The notes: generated by a model from the letters alone, not told the origin. DNA of 64,000 nucleotides from Butyrivibrio sp. (GCA_017615275.1 JAGAAO010000035.1:27605-91604), one strand, 5' to 3'. Positions 32,023-41,583 are shown, counted from the first letter of the stretch. Translations and numbers: made by a program.

Positions 32023-33321
32023 TCAGTTTTTCTTAAGAGCGCTCTTTCTGTAGATGATATCTGTTCTTGAAGGGCCGTTACTTACCATTGTGATGGGATA
32101 ACCGATCTGTTCTTCGATGAACTCGATATACTTTCTGCAGTTCTCGGGAAGCTCTTCGTAGTTCTTGATTCCTCTGATCTCGCATTTCCATCCGGGAAGA
32201 GTCTTGTATACGGGCTTAGCCTTGTCAAGGAGGTAAGTTACAGGGAATTCTGTTGTAACTTCTCCGTCGATGTCATAGCCGACACATACAGGGATTTCAT
32301 CAAGATAGCCGAGTACATCAAGTACAGTGAAAGCTACATCTGTTGTTCCCTGGAGTCTGCAGCCGTACTTACTTGCTACGCAGTCATACCAGCCTACACG
32401 TCTGGGTCTTCCTGTTGTAGCACCGTATTCGCCGCCGTCTCCTCCGCGTCTTCTGAGTTCGTCAGCTTCATCGCCAAAGAGCTCTGATACGAAAGCACCT
32501 GCTCCTACGGCTGAAGAGTAAGCTTTGGAAACTGTTACGATCTCTTTTATCTCATAAGGAGGAATACCTGCTCCGATTGCACCGTAAGCTGCAAGAGGAG
32601 AAGATGAAGTAACCATGGGGTAAATTCCGTGGTCGGGATCTTTCATGGTTCCGAGCTGTCCCTCCAAGAGGATTGTCTTTCCTTCTTTTATTGCATTGTC
32701 GAGGTAGAGAGATACGTTTCCGATATAAGGTTTAACCTGTTCTCTCCAGTCAACAATCTGATTGAAAAGTGCTTCCTTGTCGATAGGCTCTGCATGATAG
32801 AGATTAACAAGGATAACATCCTTGATCTGTGCGATTCTGTCGATCTTCTCTTTGATAACTTCGTCATCCTGGAAGAATTCGTTGATCTGCCAACCGATCT
32901 TTGAATACTTATCTGAATAGAAAGGTGCGATTCCTGACTTTGTGGATCCGAATGACTTTCCGGCAAGTCTTGCCTCTTCGAGAGAGTCGAACTGCACGTG
33001 ATAAGGCATCATAACCTGTACTCTGTCTGAGATCATGATCTGAGGAGCTGGAACGCCCTTTGATGTGATCTCTTTGAGCTCATTCATGAATTTAGTGATA
33101 TCGAAAGCGACACCGTTTCCGATGATGTTCATTATGTGCTGATGAAAAACACCTGAAGGCATTGTGTGAAGCGCGAACTTACCGTAGTCATTGACGATTG
33201 TATGTCCCGCATTGGCACCGCCCTGGAAACGTATAACGACATCGGCTTTATCTGCCAGAGTGTCGGTGATCTTTCCTTTTCCTTCGTCGCCCCAGTTTGC
33301 ACCTACGACTGCTTTAACCAT
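32023..33321 (-). CDS. purA: Adenylosuccinate synthetase, divergent type
   Basis: A 432-residue enzyme joining IMP and aspartate using GTP, first step from IMP to AMP. The N-terminal P-loop VGANWGDEGKGKITD holds the catalytic Asp, and QGGANAGHTIV the catalytic His. The middle differs from the common type: GSTKSGIAPFYSDK instead of the usual GTTGRGIGPAYEDK-like loop, and EGQLGTMKDPDHGIYPMVTS. The C-terminal base-recognition part has TTGRPRRVGWYD and SNGPSRTDII. AGGAGG 8 bases upstream of codon 33321 decides the start over an upstream in-frame ATG at 33351. It is monocistronic. Confidence 0.92.
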   Translation of the reverse strand: MVKAVVGANWGDEGKGKITDTLADKADVVIRFQGGANAGHTIVNDYGKFALHTMPSGVFHQHIMNIIGNGVAFDITKFMNELKEITSKGVPAPQIMISDRVQVMMPYHVQFDSLEEARLAGKSFGSTKSGIAPFYSDKYSKIGWQINEFFQDDEVIKEKIDRIAQIKDVILVNLYHAEPIDKEALFNQIVDWREQVKPYIGNVSLYLDNAIKEGKTILLEGQLGTMKDPDHGIYPMVTSSSPLAAYGAIGAGIPPYEIKEIVTVSKAYSSAVGAGAFVSELFGDEADELRRRGGDGGEYGATTGRPRRVGWYDCVASKYGCRLQGTTDVAFTVLDVLGYLDEIPVCVGYDIDGEVTTEFPVTYLLDKAKPVYKTLPGWKCEIRGIKNYEELPENCRKYIEFIEEQIGYPITMVSNGPSRTDIIYRKSALKKN

Positions 33322-33567
33322 TATCTGTTCCTCCTTACATAGAAAACACATTTATGTACATTTTTGAATTTTTCATAATTCATCTAATTGTATAATATAG
33401 GAATTGATGATATAAGTAAAATCAATATTTTTTATATTTGCCATAAGTATTACTTATTTTTCGAAATTTTATATAAAATTATACAGTTTTTTGACACATT
33501 AATAACTAAAAAGCATAAAATTAAACATATATCACTGTTGTGGTGTCGTCTATTATTGGAGGTCTGT

Positions 33568-35283
33568 ATGGAGAAAAAAAGAGACGCTGCCGGAAGTTTT
33601 GAACAGGACGAATTCAAAAATCTTTCAGTAGCCGGTAAGCTCAAAAAAGTTTTTGCAAAACTGAGAGCAAATCTTATTGTGATTTTCATTGTTATAATTC
33701 TGATAGATATTGTCTCAATTTTTAATCTTAACAGTATCTATAAAATATACTATGAGCAGAATACGCAGCAGGGAGAGCTTAGGATAACCATCCAGGCGCT
33801 TGCCAAGTATTATCTGTGGGCATTAAATGCTGAGACGGACGACGACAGGGCGTCGCAGATGGAAGGCGCCGATGAGAAAATTGCGGAATTAAATGAAACT
33901 CTCGTTTTGCTTGGTAAAGTTTATAAGGGAGATCTGGCTAAGATTTCTCAGCATATTGCCGACATTGCCGCTGCGGGGGATACTCTGAACAGCATGTTTT
34001 CTTCGGGATCGAGCCATGAGGAGCTGTACGCTTACTATGTAAGCACTGTCAATGAAGCAATAAAGACGGTTGTAGTTGATTTAAAAGAGGTTGGAATCGA
34101 GGCTAAGGATCAGGCGCAGAAAGCATACACCGCAGCTCTTACCATAGTTATAATGATCACGGTACTTACGGTGCTCGTTGTTATCTATGCTTTCCTGTAT
34201 TCGGGAAAAGCAGGACAGACACTCGCAAGAAATATTCTGGAGCCTATCGAAGCTCTTTCCAAAGCGGCGGACGACATGGCGAAAGGTAAGATTGAGATCA
34301 GAGTTCCGTCTTATTCGGAGGATGAGCTCGGTAAGCTTGCCAAAGACATTACGTATTCAACAGATGTTATAGAATCCATCGTAAAAGATATAAGTGAAAC
34401 GCTCGACCGCATGTCTACAGGAGATTTTTCCTGTGGATCAAAGAATGAAAAGATATATATCGGAGATTATGTTCAGATCAGAGATGCGTTTAAGAAAATC
34501 TCGAAGAATCTGAGTTCGACGCTCCTTGAAGTTAAGAATTCCTCCGCGCGTGTATCAAGCGGAGCTATGAATATGTCGCAGGATGCAACGAGTCTTGCGG
34601 AAGGCTCGACCGATCAGGCAGCTGCGGTTCAGGAGCTTACGGCTTCTGTCAACTCTGTTAATGAGCAGACCAAACAGCTTGCCGACGTCGCTCAGAAGAG
34701 CCGTGACATGGCGGGAGAAGTTAAAGATAAGGCGGAGATCGGTGCAAGGAAGATGCATCTTGTTACCGACGCTATGACAAGAATTACGGAAGCTTCCGCA
34801 GAGATTGAGCAGGTTACGAACTCAATCGAAGAAATCGCAAATCAGACATCGCTTCTTGCTCTTAACGCATCCATAGAGGCTGCAAGAGCGGGAGAGACGG
34901 GAAAAGGATTTGCGGTTGTTGCGGATCAGATAGGAAAGCTTGCGGATCAGTCCAGCGAAGCTGCCAAGAATACGCATCAGCTCATTGCCGATACGAGGGA
35001 AGAAATCGAGAACGGAAATGCCGTTGTTGCAGAGACAACAGAAGCGCTTGACGAGATGCAGCACAGCGTTGAAGAGATCACCGAGATGATTGAGAATACA
35101 GGAAGTCTTGCCAAGATGCAGGCTCAGAGTATGGATGAGATCGACAGAGGAATCGAGATGATTTCGGGAGTAGTACAGAATAACTCGGAGACAGCCGAGA
35201 AATCCAGCGAAATATCAAGAGAACTCTCGGAGCAGTCGGAGAGTCTGAACGACCTGATCGGAAGATTTACGATCAGCAGATAA
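33568..35283 (+). CDS. Methyl-accepting chemotaxis protein
   Basis: A 571-residue transmembrane receptor. The first helix is near residues 32-53 and the second near 190-212, enclosing a ~135-residue helical four-helix-bundle-like sensor; a HAMP domain lies near 213-270. The signalling coiled coil has its conserved tip EEIANQTSLLALNASIEAAR then AGETGKGFAVVADQIGKLAD near 419-458. It should signal to CheA/CheW, which are not in this window. TGGAGG five bases before ATG 33568 fixes the start; the much longer open frame upstream is A/T-rich and unlikely to be translated. Confidence 0.93.
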   Translation: MEKKRDAAGSFEQDEFKNLSVAGKLKKVFAKLRANLIVIFIVIILIDIVSIFNLNSIYKIYYEQNTQQGELRITIQALAKYYLWALNAETDDDRASQMEGADEKIAELNETLVLLGKVYKGDLAKISQHIADIAAAGDTLNSMFSSGSSHEELYAYYVSTVNEAIKTVVVDLKEVGIEAKDQAQKAYTAALTIVIMITVLTVLVVIYAFLYSGKAGQTLARNILEPIEALSKAADDMAKGKIEIRVPSYSEDELGKLAKDITYSTDVIESIVKDISETLDRMSTGDFSCGSKNEKIYIGDYVQIRDAFKKISKNLSSTLLEVKNSSARVSSGAMNMSQDATSLAEGSTDQAAAVQELTASVNSVNEQTKQLADVAQKSRDMAGEVKDKAEIGARKMHLVTDAMTRITEASAEIEQVTNSIEEIANQTSLLALNASIEAARAGETGKGFAVVADQIGKLADQSSEAAKNTHQLIADTREEIENGNAVVAETTEALDEMQHSVEEITEMIENTGSLAKMQAQSMDEIDRGIEMISGVVQNNSETAEKSSEISRELSEQSESLNDLIGRFTISR

Positions 35284-35308
35284 AATATAACAAGTGCCAA
35301 ATCCTGAA

Positions 35309-35346
35309 GGTCCTTTGCGTAGACACAGTCTGCGTGAGGGACTTTT
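35309..35346 (+). terminator. Terminator after the chemotaxis receptor
   Basis: GTCCTTTGCGTAGA pairs with TCTGCGTGAGGGAC (several G-U) around CACAG, followed by TTTTTC. Confidence 0.8.
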
Positions 35347-35406
35347 TCATATTAACAGGGAAAATTCTGTTATACTATAATAAAAACATACTTGGGGTGC
35401 TGCTTT

Positions 35407-37263
35407 ATGAGAAGATCAATATCATGTTTAGCTATAGTACTTATCTTTTTCAGTCAGATTTTTATCACAGGTTTTGCACAAAATAATACAGGAGATGTCG
35501 ACGGTATCGTTTCTCGCATGTCGATGGACGAAAAGATATCTCAGATGATAATTCCGGCTGTCCGCACATGGAACGGACAGAATATGACGGATCTTAATGC
35601 CGTGCCTGAACTTAAGGAAATACTCAGAAGACATCAGTATGGCGGCATTATTCTTTTTGGCACCAATATTACGGGAACGGAGCAGGTTACAAGACTGGTA
35701 AACAATCTCCAGGATAACAACATGCAGATAGATAACGTTTCAAGTCATATTCCTTATCTTACAGCAGTAGATGAGGAGGGTGGCAAAGTCATACGCTTAA
35801 ATACCGGAACACGAATGACGGGAAACATGGCGATCGGGGCAACGGCGAATGCTGCACAGAATGCGCAAGATACAGGACTTATTATAGGAAAAGAACTGTC
35901 GGCAGTAGGATTCAATGCGGATTTTGCGCCGAATATTGATGTGAACAATAACCCGGCAAATCCGGTAATCGGCACCAGATCTTTTTCCGACGATCCGGGA
36001 CTTGTTGCAAAACTTGGAGTATCGTATGCGAAGGGACTTTCAAACAGCAATGTCATCGCAACTTACAAACATTACCCCGGACATGGCGATACCGGGATAG
36101 ACAGCCATATAGGAACACCTTCGGTTGCAAAGACATATGATGAACTTATGAAAACAGAGCTTGTGCCATTTAAGAATGCGATAAACAGTGGCGCTGATAT
36201 GATAATGACGGCTCATATAACATATCCGAAGATAGATGAAGAAGTGGTATTGGGCGACGGCAAAACAAAAGGTTTTTTCCCTGCAACGATGTCAAAGAAG
36301 ATGGTGACGGGAATACTCAGGGGAGATCTTGGATTTAACGGAGTTGTTGTGACGGATTCTCTTGAAATGGAAGCTATCCGCAAGGCAAAGCTTGTTCCGG
36401 GTGCGGAGAATTCCACCGAGTACAGGGTTAACATAGCTGTGCAGGTAATAAATGCCGGAGTCGATATGCTTCTTATTCCTACAGATTTAAATGGTAGCAG
36501 TGTCGCAAAGTTCTATGATGACTACATTGCTGGAATAGCTGCTAAGGTCGAGTCTGGAGAGATCAGTCAAAAGAGAATTGATGAGAGTGTAAAGCGTATC
36601 CTTAAACTCAAGGCTAAGCACGGAATATTTAATATGACCGGAAATAAGGCCGACTTTGGCAATGTTGAAGAAAGAGTTGCAAACAGCAAGAAGGTAGTGG
36701 GATGCGCTGCTCATCACGAGAAGGAAAAGAAGATTGCAAGGGACGCTGTCACGGTGGTTAAAAACGACAGCGACTTGCTGCCAATCTCAAGAAATGCAGG
36801 GAAAGTTAAGCTCCTTGAAAACGCGGAAAAAGATGCGGTGGATTCTTCAGCTGAAGTTGTGATAGGATTCTCTTTTGCTTCCGGAAACGGTGATCTTGAT
36901 AAGAATAACACGCAGCGTGCCGCGCTTAAAAAGGCTATTGAACAGACGCATAAAAACGGTGGCAAATTTGTTCTTGTAAGTACGAATCTTCCTTATGATG
37001 CGGCTTTTTATCAAGATGCCGACGCGATTGTTCTTGCATATCTTGGATACGGATCAGCGATCGATCCCACGGGAGAAAAAGCTACGAACACATCTTCCGC
37101 CAATGCAAATATCGTTGCCGCAATTGATACCATTTATGGAGATAATAAGCCTACGGGACGGTTGCCTGTCAATGTCCCGAAAGTGACGCAGCAAGCTGAC
37201 GGTTCTTTGAAATACGGAGCTGAATACTTGTATAAAAGAGGGTTTGGACTTACATATAAGTAA
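35407..37263 (+). CDS. Secreted glycoside hydrolase family 3 beta-N-acetylhexosaminidase
   Basis: A 618-residue GH3 enzyme. A signal peptide (about residues 1-25, hydrophobic core LAIVLIFFSQIFITGFA) sends it across the membrane. The NagZ-type loop KHYPGHGDTGIDSHIGTPSV near 219-238 carries the His-Asp dyad used as acid/base in beta-N-acetylglucosaminidases. VVVTDSLEMEAI near 314-325 carries the nucleophile Asp. A second alpha/beta domain fills residues ~440-615. The likely substrate is N-acetylglucosaminyl linkages in muropeptides or host glycans. GGGGTG 7 bases upstream supports ATG 35407 over a TTG at 35392. Confidence 0.9.
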   Translation: MRRSISCLAIVLIFFSQIFITGFAQNNTGDVDGIVSRMSMDEKISQMIIPAVRTWNGQNMTDLNAVPELKEILRRHQYGGIILFGTNITGTEQVTRLVNNLQDNNMQIDNVSSHIPYLTAVDEEGGKVIRLNTGTRMTGNMAIGATANAAQNAQDTGLIIGKELSAVGFNADFAPNIDVNNNPANPVIGTRSFSDDPGLVAKLGVSYAKGLSNSNVIATYKHYPGHGDTGIDSHIGTPSVAKTYDELMKTELVPFKNAINSGADMIMTAHITYPKIDEEVVLGDGKTKGFFPATMSKKMVTGILRGDLGFNGVVVTDSLEMEAIRKAKLVPGAENSTEYRVNIAVQVINAGVDMLLIPTDLNGSSVAKFYDDYIAGIAAKVESGEISQKRIDESVKRILKLKAKHGIFNMTGNKADFGNVEERVANSKKVVGCAAHHEKEKKIARDAVTVVKNDSDLLPISRNAGKVKLLENAEKDAVDSSAEVVIGFSFASGNGDLDKNNTQRAALKKAIEQTHKNGGKFVLVSTNLPYDAAFYQDADAIVLAYLGYGSAIDPTGEKATNTSSANANIVAAIDTIYGDNKPTGRLPVNVPKVTQQADGSLKYGAEYLYKRGFGLTYK

Positions 37264-37336
37264 ATTGTTGTTTTTATAAAAAACCTCCCTTATAATGTTC
37301 GTATTGCGAATTTGTTTGAATGAAAGGTATTTTGTG

Positions 37337-38254
37337 ATGATTCACATTAAATCACTGGAAGAAGGGCTTCTTCTGTTTAAAGCACTTGGTTCTGATATAA
37401 GGGTTGAGATTGTGAAGATCCTTGTTGAAGAGGGCAGTTATAATATGAATGACCTCGCAAAGCGCCTTAATATCACAAACGGAGCGCTTACCGGGCATAT
37501 AAAAAAGCTTGAAGAATGCGGAATGGTGCAGGTTACTTCGGAGGCACTGGGGCATGGAAATCAGAAGATGTGCTCTGTCAGACAGGACAATATTCTGATC
37601 GATATAGGCGGACCGAAGAAGAACGAGAAGGTTTATGAGACCGATATAAAAGTCGGACATTTTTCGGATTGCAAGATAGAGCCTACCTGCGGACTTGCTT
37701 CCTCTGAGAAGGTAATAGGAGAGGTTGACGATCCCAGGTATTTTGCGCACAGCGATAGGTTCGACGCTGATATCCTCTGGTTTACAAGAGGATATGTGGA
37801 ATATGACATTCCGAATTTTGTTCCTTCCAATCAGAAAATAGATGAACTCAGCATAGCTGCAGAGCTGTGTTCCGAGGCGCCGGGATATAACAATAACTGG
37901 CCTTCGGATATTTATTTCTATTTAAATGATACATTTCTCGGAACCTGGACTTCACCCGGGGACTTTGGTGATGTGAAAGGTCTTTTTACTCCGGACTGGT
38001 GGTTCCCTCTTTGGAATCAGTATGGACTTTTGAAAATGCTGGTTATAAATCATGAGGGAGTTTTTATAGACGGACAGAGGCTTTCCGGTGTTACAGTTGA
38101 TGAGCTTGGACTTGATTACAAGAAGCCTATGAAGTTAAAGCTTGAAGTTCCCGAAAATGCTGAGCATGTTGGCGGACTTACGATATTCGGCAAGGGCTTT
38201 GGCAATTACAACAGGGATATCAATATCAAGATGAAGTACAGCTCGATGGAATAA
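37337..38254 (+). CDS. ArsR-type regulator with a large C-terminal ligand domain
   Basis: A 305-residue protein. The first ~75 residues are a winged helix of ArsR type (LFKALGSDIRVEIVKILVEE, NITNGALTGHIKKLEECGMV). The remaining ~200 residues are a beta-rich domain with many aromatic residues (WFPLWNQYGLLKML, FLGTWTSPGDFG) that looks like a carbohydrate- or ligand-binding jelly roll. Such fusions occur in Firmicutes near sugar-use genes. It follows a GH3 gene by 73 bp, so control of glycan-related genes is plausible. ATG 37337 is chosen since AAAGG lies just upstream. Confidence 0.8.
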   Translation: MIHIKSLEEGLLLFKALGSDIRVEIVKILVEEGSYNMNDLAKRLNITNGALTGHIKKLEECGMVQVTSEALGHGNQKMCSVRQDNILIDIGGPKKNEKVYETDIKVGHFSDCKIEPTCGLASSEKVIGEVDDPRYFAHSDRFDADILWFTRGYVEYDIPNFVPSNQKIDELSIAAELCSEAPGYNNNWPSDIYFYLNDTFLGTWTSPGDFGDVKGLFTPDWWFPLWNQYGLLKMLVINHEGVFIDGQRLSGVTVDELGLDYKKPMKLKLEVPENAEHVGGLTIFGKGFGNYNRDINIKMKYSSME

Positions 38255-38278
38255 GCATAATAAAGGATGGTTTTTACA

Positions 38279-39166
38279 ATGACAGAAAACAGCAAGACAC
38301 CAATGTACAAAAGAGTTATAGCGCTGATAGGAATTATCGCACTGTTATCGACATATTTTATACTTTTCGTGATGGTGATAATGGGAGCGGATATAGATTA
38401 CTTTATGGGAGCCCTTGCGGCTACGATCGCGATCCCGATTTTTGCATGGGTATGTATCTGGGCATTTGGAAGTATGATGGGAAGGCACACGATAGCATCG
38501 CTTGATCCTCTGACTTCCAACAAACAGCACGATAAAAACGGCAATTTGGTCCCTGAAGGCAAGATAGATACCATTGTTTTTGATATAGGAAATGTGCTTG
38601 CAAACTTTGCTTATAAGGATTTTATAGCAAAAAAAAATCCCGATAAAGAGATTGCACAAAGAGTTGAGAACGCATCTGTTCACAGTAAAGACTGGACAGA
38701 GTTTGACCGCGCGGTTTTATCTATTGAAGAAGTGGTTGAGAGATTTAAGAAAAACGATCCCGAGATTGCCGATGAGATAGGCAAGACTTTTGAAGATTTC
38801 GATGAGATCCTTACAAAGAGAGAAAAGACAATCCCTTGGATAAGAGCACTTAAGGCAGCAGGATACAGAGTGTTGTACCTTTCAAATATGTTTGAGCGTG
38901 CCGTTGAGTGCTGTCCAGATGCGATGGGCTTCCTTGATGAGGCTGACGGCGGAATCTTGAGCTATACTGTTAATCTGGTTAAGCCCAATCACGATATCTA
39001 TGAGCTTTTGGCTGAGCGTTACAATCTGGTTCCCGAGAAGACAGTGTTTATCGACGATACGCAGAAAAACATAGATGCTGCCAGGGAACTTGGCTGGAAC
39101 GGCGTTGTATTTACTGATTATAATGAAGTTAAGAAAGAGCTTGAGGCTCTCGGCGTTAACTACTAA
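38279..39166 (+). CDS. HAD-family hydrolase with N-terminal membrane anchor
   Basis: A 295-residue protein. Two hydrophobic helices lie in the first ~70 residues, and then a HAD phosphatase domain with motif I FDIGNVLANF near residue 105 (the usual DxDxT/V is replaced by D-I-G-N-V, normal in the YihX/epoxide-hydrolase-like subgroup). Motif II is YLSNM near 201, a Lys in VKPNHDIYELL near 236 and motif III VFIDDTQKNIDAAREL near 258. Unusually for this subgroup it is membrane-tethered. The substrate is unknown. It starts 24 bp after the ArsR-type gene. A short palindrome at 39171-39194 separates it from the convergent LysR gene. Confidence 0.85.
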   Translation: MTENSKTPMYKRVIALIGIIALLSTYFILFVMVIMGADIDYFMGALAATIAIPIFAWVCIWAFGSMMGRHTIASLDPLTSNKQHDKNGNLVPEGKIDTIVFDIGNVLANFAYKDFIAKKNPDKEIAQRVENASVHSKDWTEFDRAVLSIEEVVERFKKNDPEIADEIGKTFEDFDEILTKREKTIPWIRALKAAGYRVLYLSNMFERAVECCPDAMGFLDEADGGILSYTVNLVKPNHDIYELLAERYNLVPEKTVFIDDTQKNIDAARELGWNGVVFTDYNEVKKELEALGVNY

Positions 39167-39192
39167 TTGGAAAACGCTGATCAGATCAGTGT

Positions 39193-40089
39193 TTACTTAG
39201 AAATGTCTTCCTTTATAAGTTCATATAATTTACTTGCAGCAATTGAGAGAGGTCTTGTGTCATCCGTTATGACGCAGATCTCTCTTTTTGGAATCATCTT
39301 ATTGAAACGAAATTCGAAAAGAACTCCGCTTTCAAGGTATTCTTCCGCGAAATTCTTTACAACGCAGCCGACGCCCAGGTTTCTTAGAGAGAACTGGACT
39401 ATCATGTCGCTTGTTGCAAGTTCGAACTCGGGTCTTATATCGGCGCCGTTTTCTGCAAGGAATGAGCTTATATAATTCTTGGTACTTGTCTTTCCTTCGA
39501 GCATGATGAGAGGAACCTTTTCAAGATCGGAAAAATCAAGCATTCTGTTTTTGTATTGAATGAATTTTCTTCCTGCGACAAAGATGTCCTCGATCTCTGC
39601 GACGGGCAAAACCGAAATGTCTTCTTTCCTTATAAAAGGAGTCGAAACGACACCGAAATCTATTTTGTCATCCGAAAGGTAATCCATGGTCTCGGGAGTG
39701 GGGCCGTTGGTTACGGTGACCTTTATCTGCGGATACAGTTCGTGGAATTTCTCGAGATAGGGGAGCAGAAAGAATCTGAGAGTCATGTCACTTGCTCCGA
39801 TCCTGACTTCTCCGGCATCGAGATGGAGGAGCTGCTTGAGGCGCTGCTCTCCGAGTTCTATCTGATTGTAGCCTCTTTCTATATATCTGTAGAGAAGGCT
39901 TCCCTCTGTTGTGAGGCGCACGCCCTTTGCTGTTCTGCGAAAAAGGGTGCAGTTCAGGGCTTTCTCGAGCTGGTGTATGGACTGGCTCACAGCGGGCTGC
40001 GAGATGGAGAGCTCTTTAGCCGCGAGGGTTATGCTTGAAAGTTTTCCTACATAATAAAATACTTTGTAATATTCGAGGTTGTTAGTCAT
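39193..40089 (-). CDS. LysR-family transcriptional regulator
   Basis: A 298-residue regulator. The winged helix is at residues ~1-60 (LEYYKVFYYVGKLSSITLAA then ELSISQPAVSQSIHQLEKAL) and the substrate-binding domain at ~90-290 (VRIGASDMTLRFFLLPYLEK and two further lobes). The start at 40089 has AGGAG about 9 bases upstream; the open frame extends further but into hairpin-rich non-coding DNA. LysR proteins usually control a divergent gene; here the divergent side holds only hairpins and a small unknown gene, so the target is not evident. Confidence 0.88.
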   Translation of the reverse strand: MTNNLEYYKVFYYVGKLSSITLAAKELSISQPAVSQSIHQLEKALNCTLFRRTAKGVRLTTEGSLLYRYIERGYNQIELGEQRLKQLLHLDAGEVRIGASDMTLRFFLLPYLEKFHELYPQIKVTVTNGPTPETMDYLSDDKIDFGVVSTPFIRKEDISVLPVAEIEDIFVAGRKFIQYKNRMLDFSDLEKVPLIMLEGKTSTKNYISSFLAENGADIRPEFELATSDMIVQFSLRNLGVGCVVKNFAEEYLESGVLFEFRFNKMIPKREICVITDDTRPLSIAASKLYELIKEDISK

Positions 40090-40116
40090 AGAAGGGCTCC
40101 TGAGGGGGCTTCGCAA

Positions 40117-40311
40117 ACTGTGCGAGTGCCACATATTGTGATATGCGCATTGCTAAGCAGTGGTAGCGCTAAAAAAATTGTGATATACGCATTGCTTCGC
40201 AATGCTACAGCAATTCGGAATCCGCTATTTTGCTGCGCAAAATGCTACTTCCTCATTGCCGTTCGATCCGCAAATTCACACGAAATCCCAAGCGAGCTTG
40301 GATTTCGTGTG
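40117..40311 (+). repeat. Hairpin-rich intergenic cluster
   Basis: Two direct repeats of ~31 bp (starting ATTGTGATAT at 40135 and 40178, 43 bp apart) each carry a GCATTGC/GCAATGC-type hairpin. ATTTTGC/GCAAAAT follows near 40217-40232. A long stem CACACGAAATCC/GGATTTCGTGTG with inner CAAG/CTTG spans 40277-40311. No gene is seen between 40090 and 40462. These resemble the palindromes at 25.3 and 31.96 kb. Confidence 0.6.
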
Positions 40312-40462
40312 AGCTTGCGTCTCTATATCACAATTTTATCAAATTCATATTGCCATTAGCAAATTGGCTTGTTATAATGTTTCAAGAACTCTGACAGGGA
40401 GTTTTTTGAATGCAAAAAGCAGAGTGTCATATGGCTGTAAGCCAGAACAGGAGCGAGTTTTC

Positions 40463-40945
40463 ATGAATATCGAAAATGACAACAATGTCAACGGAACCAG
40501 TGTGGAAGATATTGTGGCTAAATATCGTCCGGAGCTTCAGAAACTGATTCCATACCTTAGATGGCTTAAGGAACACGCCAAGGTTGACGTTGCGCAGACA
40601 TATTCCGGTAATGACCTCAAGTCAGTACCTTTTCCGGTATATGATTCCAATCTGTTGGCTTTCGTAAAAGCGGCACAGAGCACCAGCTTGCTTGACCGCA
40701 ATTATGTCTATGTTTACAGCAGAAACCATCTTAACAACTACAAAGACGAACTTCTTTTTATCGAAGGAGCCGGAATTGCCGATATGGAGGAACTTTCCGG
40801 GATTTTGTCCAAATATATCCTGAAGGGTATGACCAAGGGATCGGTATGGGCTGAAGGTGTTAACAACGGAGTTCTTTATGCGGTTATCACCAAGATGGAT
40901 GAGCTGATAAAACTGTGGGGACAAGAAAAACTGTCTAAAGATTAA
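40463..40945 (+). CDS. Protein of unknown function
   Basis: A 160-residue soluble protein that I do not place in a family. The centre (LLAFVKAAQSTSLLDRNYVY) and the C-terminal helical part (GILSKYILKGMTKGSVWAEG) look like a compact alpha/beta domain; no signal peptide or membrane helix is visible. AGGAGCG precedes ATG 40463; the upstream part of the open frame (from 40364) overlaps non-coding sequence. It ends 29 bp before the TetR gene and may be cotranscribed with it. Confidence 0.7.
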   Translation: MNIENDNNVNGTSVEDIVAKYRPELQKLIPYLRWLKEHAKVDVAQTYSGNDLKSVPFPVYDSNLLAFVKAAQSTSLLDRNYVYVYSRNHLNNYKDELLFIEGAGIADMEELSGILSKYILKGMTKGSVWAEGVNNGVLYAVITKMDELIKLWGQEKLSKD

Positions 40946-40974
40946 TAAAGTTCTGGAGTAAGGATAAAGGGAGA

Positions 40975-41583
40975 ATGGGAGAAAAATCCGATATCAAGAG
41001 AAAGTTCATTCTTGATAAGGCAAGAGAAGTTTTTTCTGAAAAAGGCTACAAGAATGTCACAATGAAGGATATAGTTGATGCCTGCGACATCAGTCGTGGG
41101 GGTCTTTATCTCTATTTTTCAAGTACGGATGAATTATTCCTTTCGGTTCTTTCCACTGAGAACGAAGAGGACGATGAAGAGACCATTACAGCCGCTCTTA
41201 CAGGTACTGCAACTGCCGGCGATATGTTGGCTCTTTTTTTGAAGGAACAGAAAAAAGAAATCCTCAGGAAGAAGAACGGTCTGATTGTCGCTTCGTATGA
41301 ATACTTTTTCGCTAAAAAAGTATCGGTAAAAGACAATCCGCTTAAGAGCCAGTTCGATACAGCTGTCAGGATTATTGAAAGGCTTATCGAGAACGGTGTA
41401 GAGAGTGGCGAATTTTATTGCGAGAACCCTTTGGGCTGTGCTCGCAATCTTATGTACGTTGTTGAAGGGCTCAAAGTCACTTCCAAAGCTGTCGGCATTT
41501 CGGAAGAAGCTATCGACAATGAACTTATGTATGTTTTACAGGGATTAGTGCCCGAAGAATTAAATAATATTAATAATCAATAG
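40975..41583 (+). CDS. TetR-family transcriptional regulator
   Basis: A 202-residue regulator with a TetR helix-turn-helix at about residues 10-55 (REVFSEKGYKNVTMKDIVDA, ISRGGLYLYFSSTDELFLSV). A helical ligand-binding domain follows, ending EELNNINNQ. TetR proteins are usually repressors released by a small molecule. The only co-directional neighbour is the unknown gene upstream; a terminator separates it from purL, so it probably does not control purine synthesis directly. Confidence 0.9.
   Translation: MGEKSDIKRKFILDKAREVFSEKGYKNVTMKDIVDACDISRGGLYLYFSSTDELFLSVLSTENEEDDEETITAALTGTATAGDMLALFLKEQKKEILRKKNGLIVASYEYFFAKKVSVKDNPLKSQFDTAVRIIERLIENGVESGEFYCENPLGCARNLMYVVEGLKVTSKAVGISEEAIDNELMYVLQGLVPEELNNINNQ

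Noticed and set aside
33388-33567. N-terminal extension of the chemotaxis receptor by 60 residues
   Set aside because: The stretch is A/T-rich intergenic DNA; TGGAGG sits right before ATG 33568, and the remaining protein has the normal receptor layout.
39556-40038. 160-codon plus-strand frame within the LysR gene
   Set aside because: Antisense shadow of a LysR protein with clear helix-turn-helix and substrate domains.
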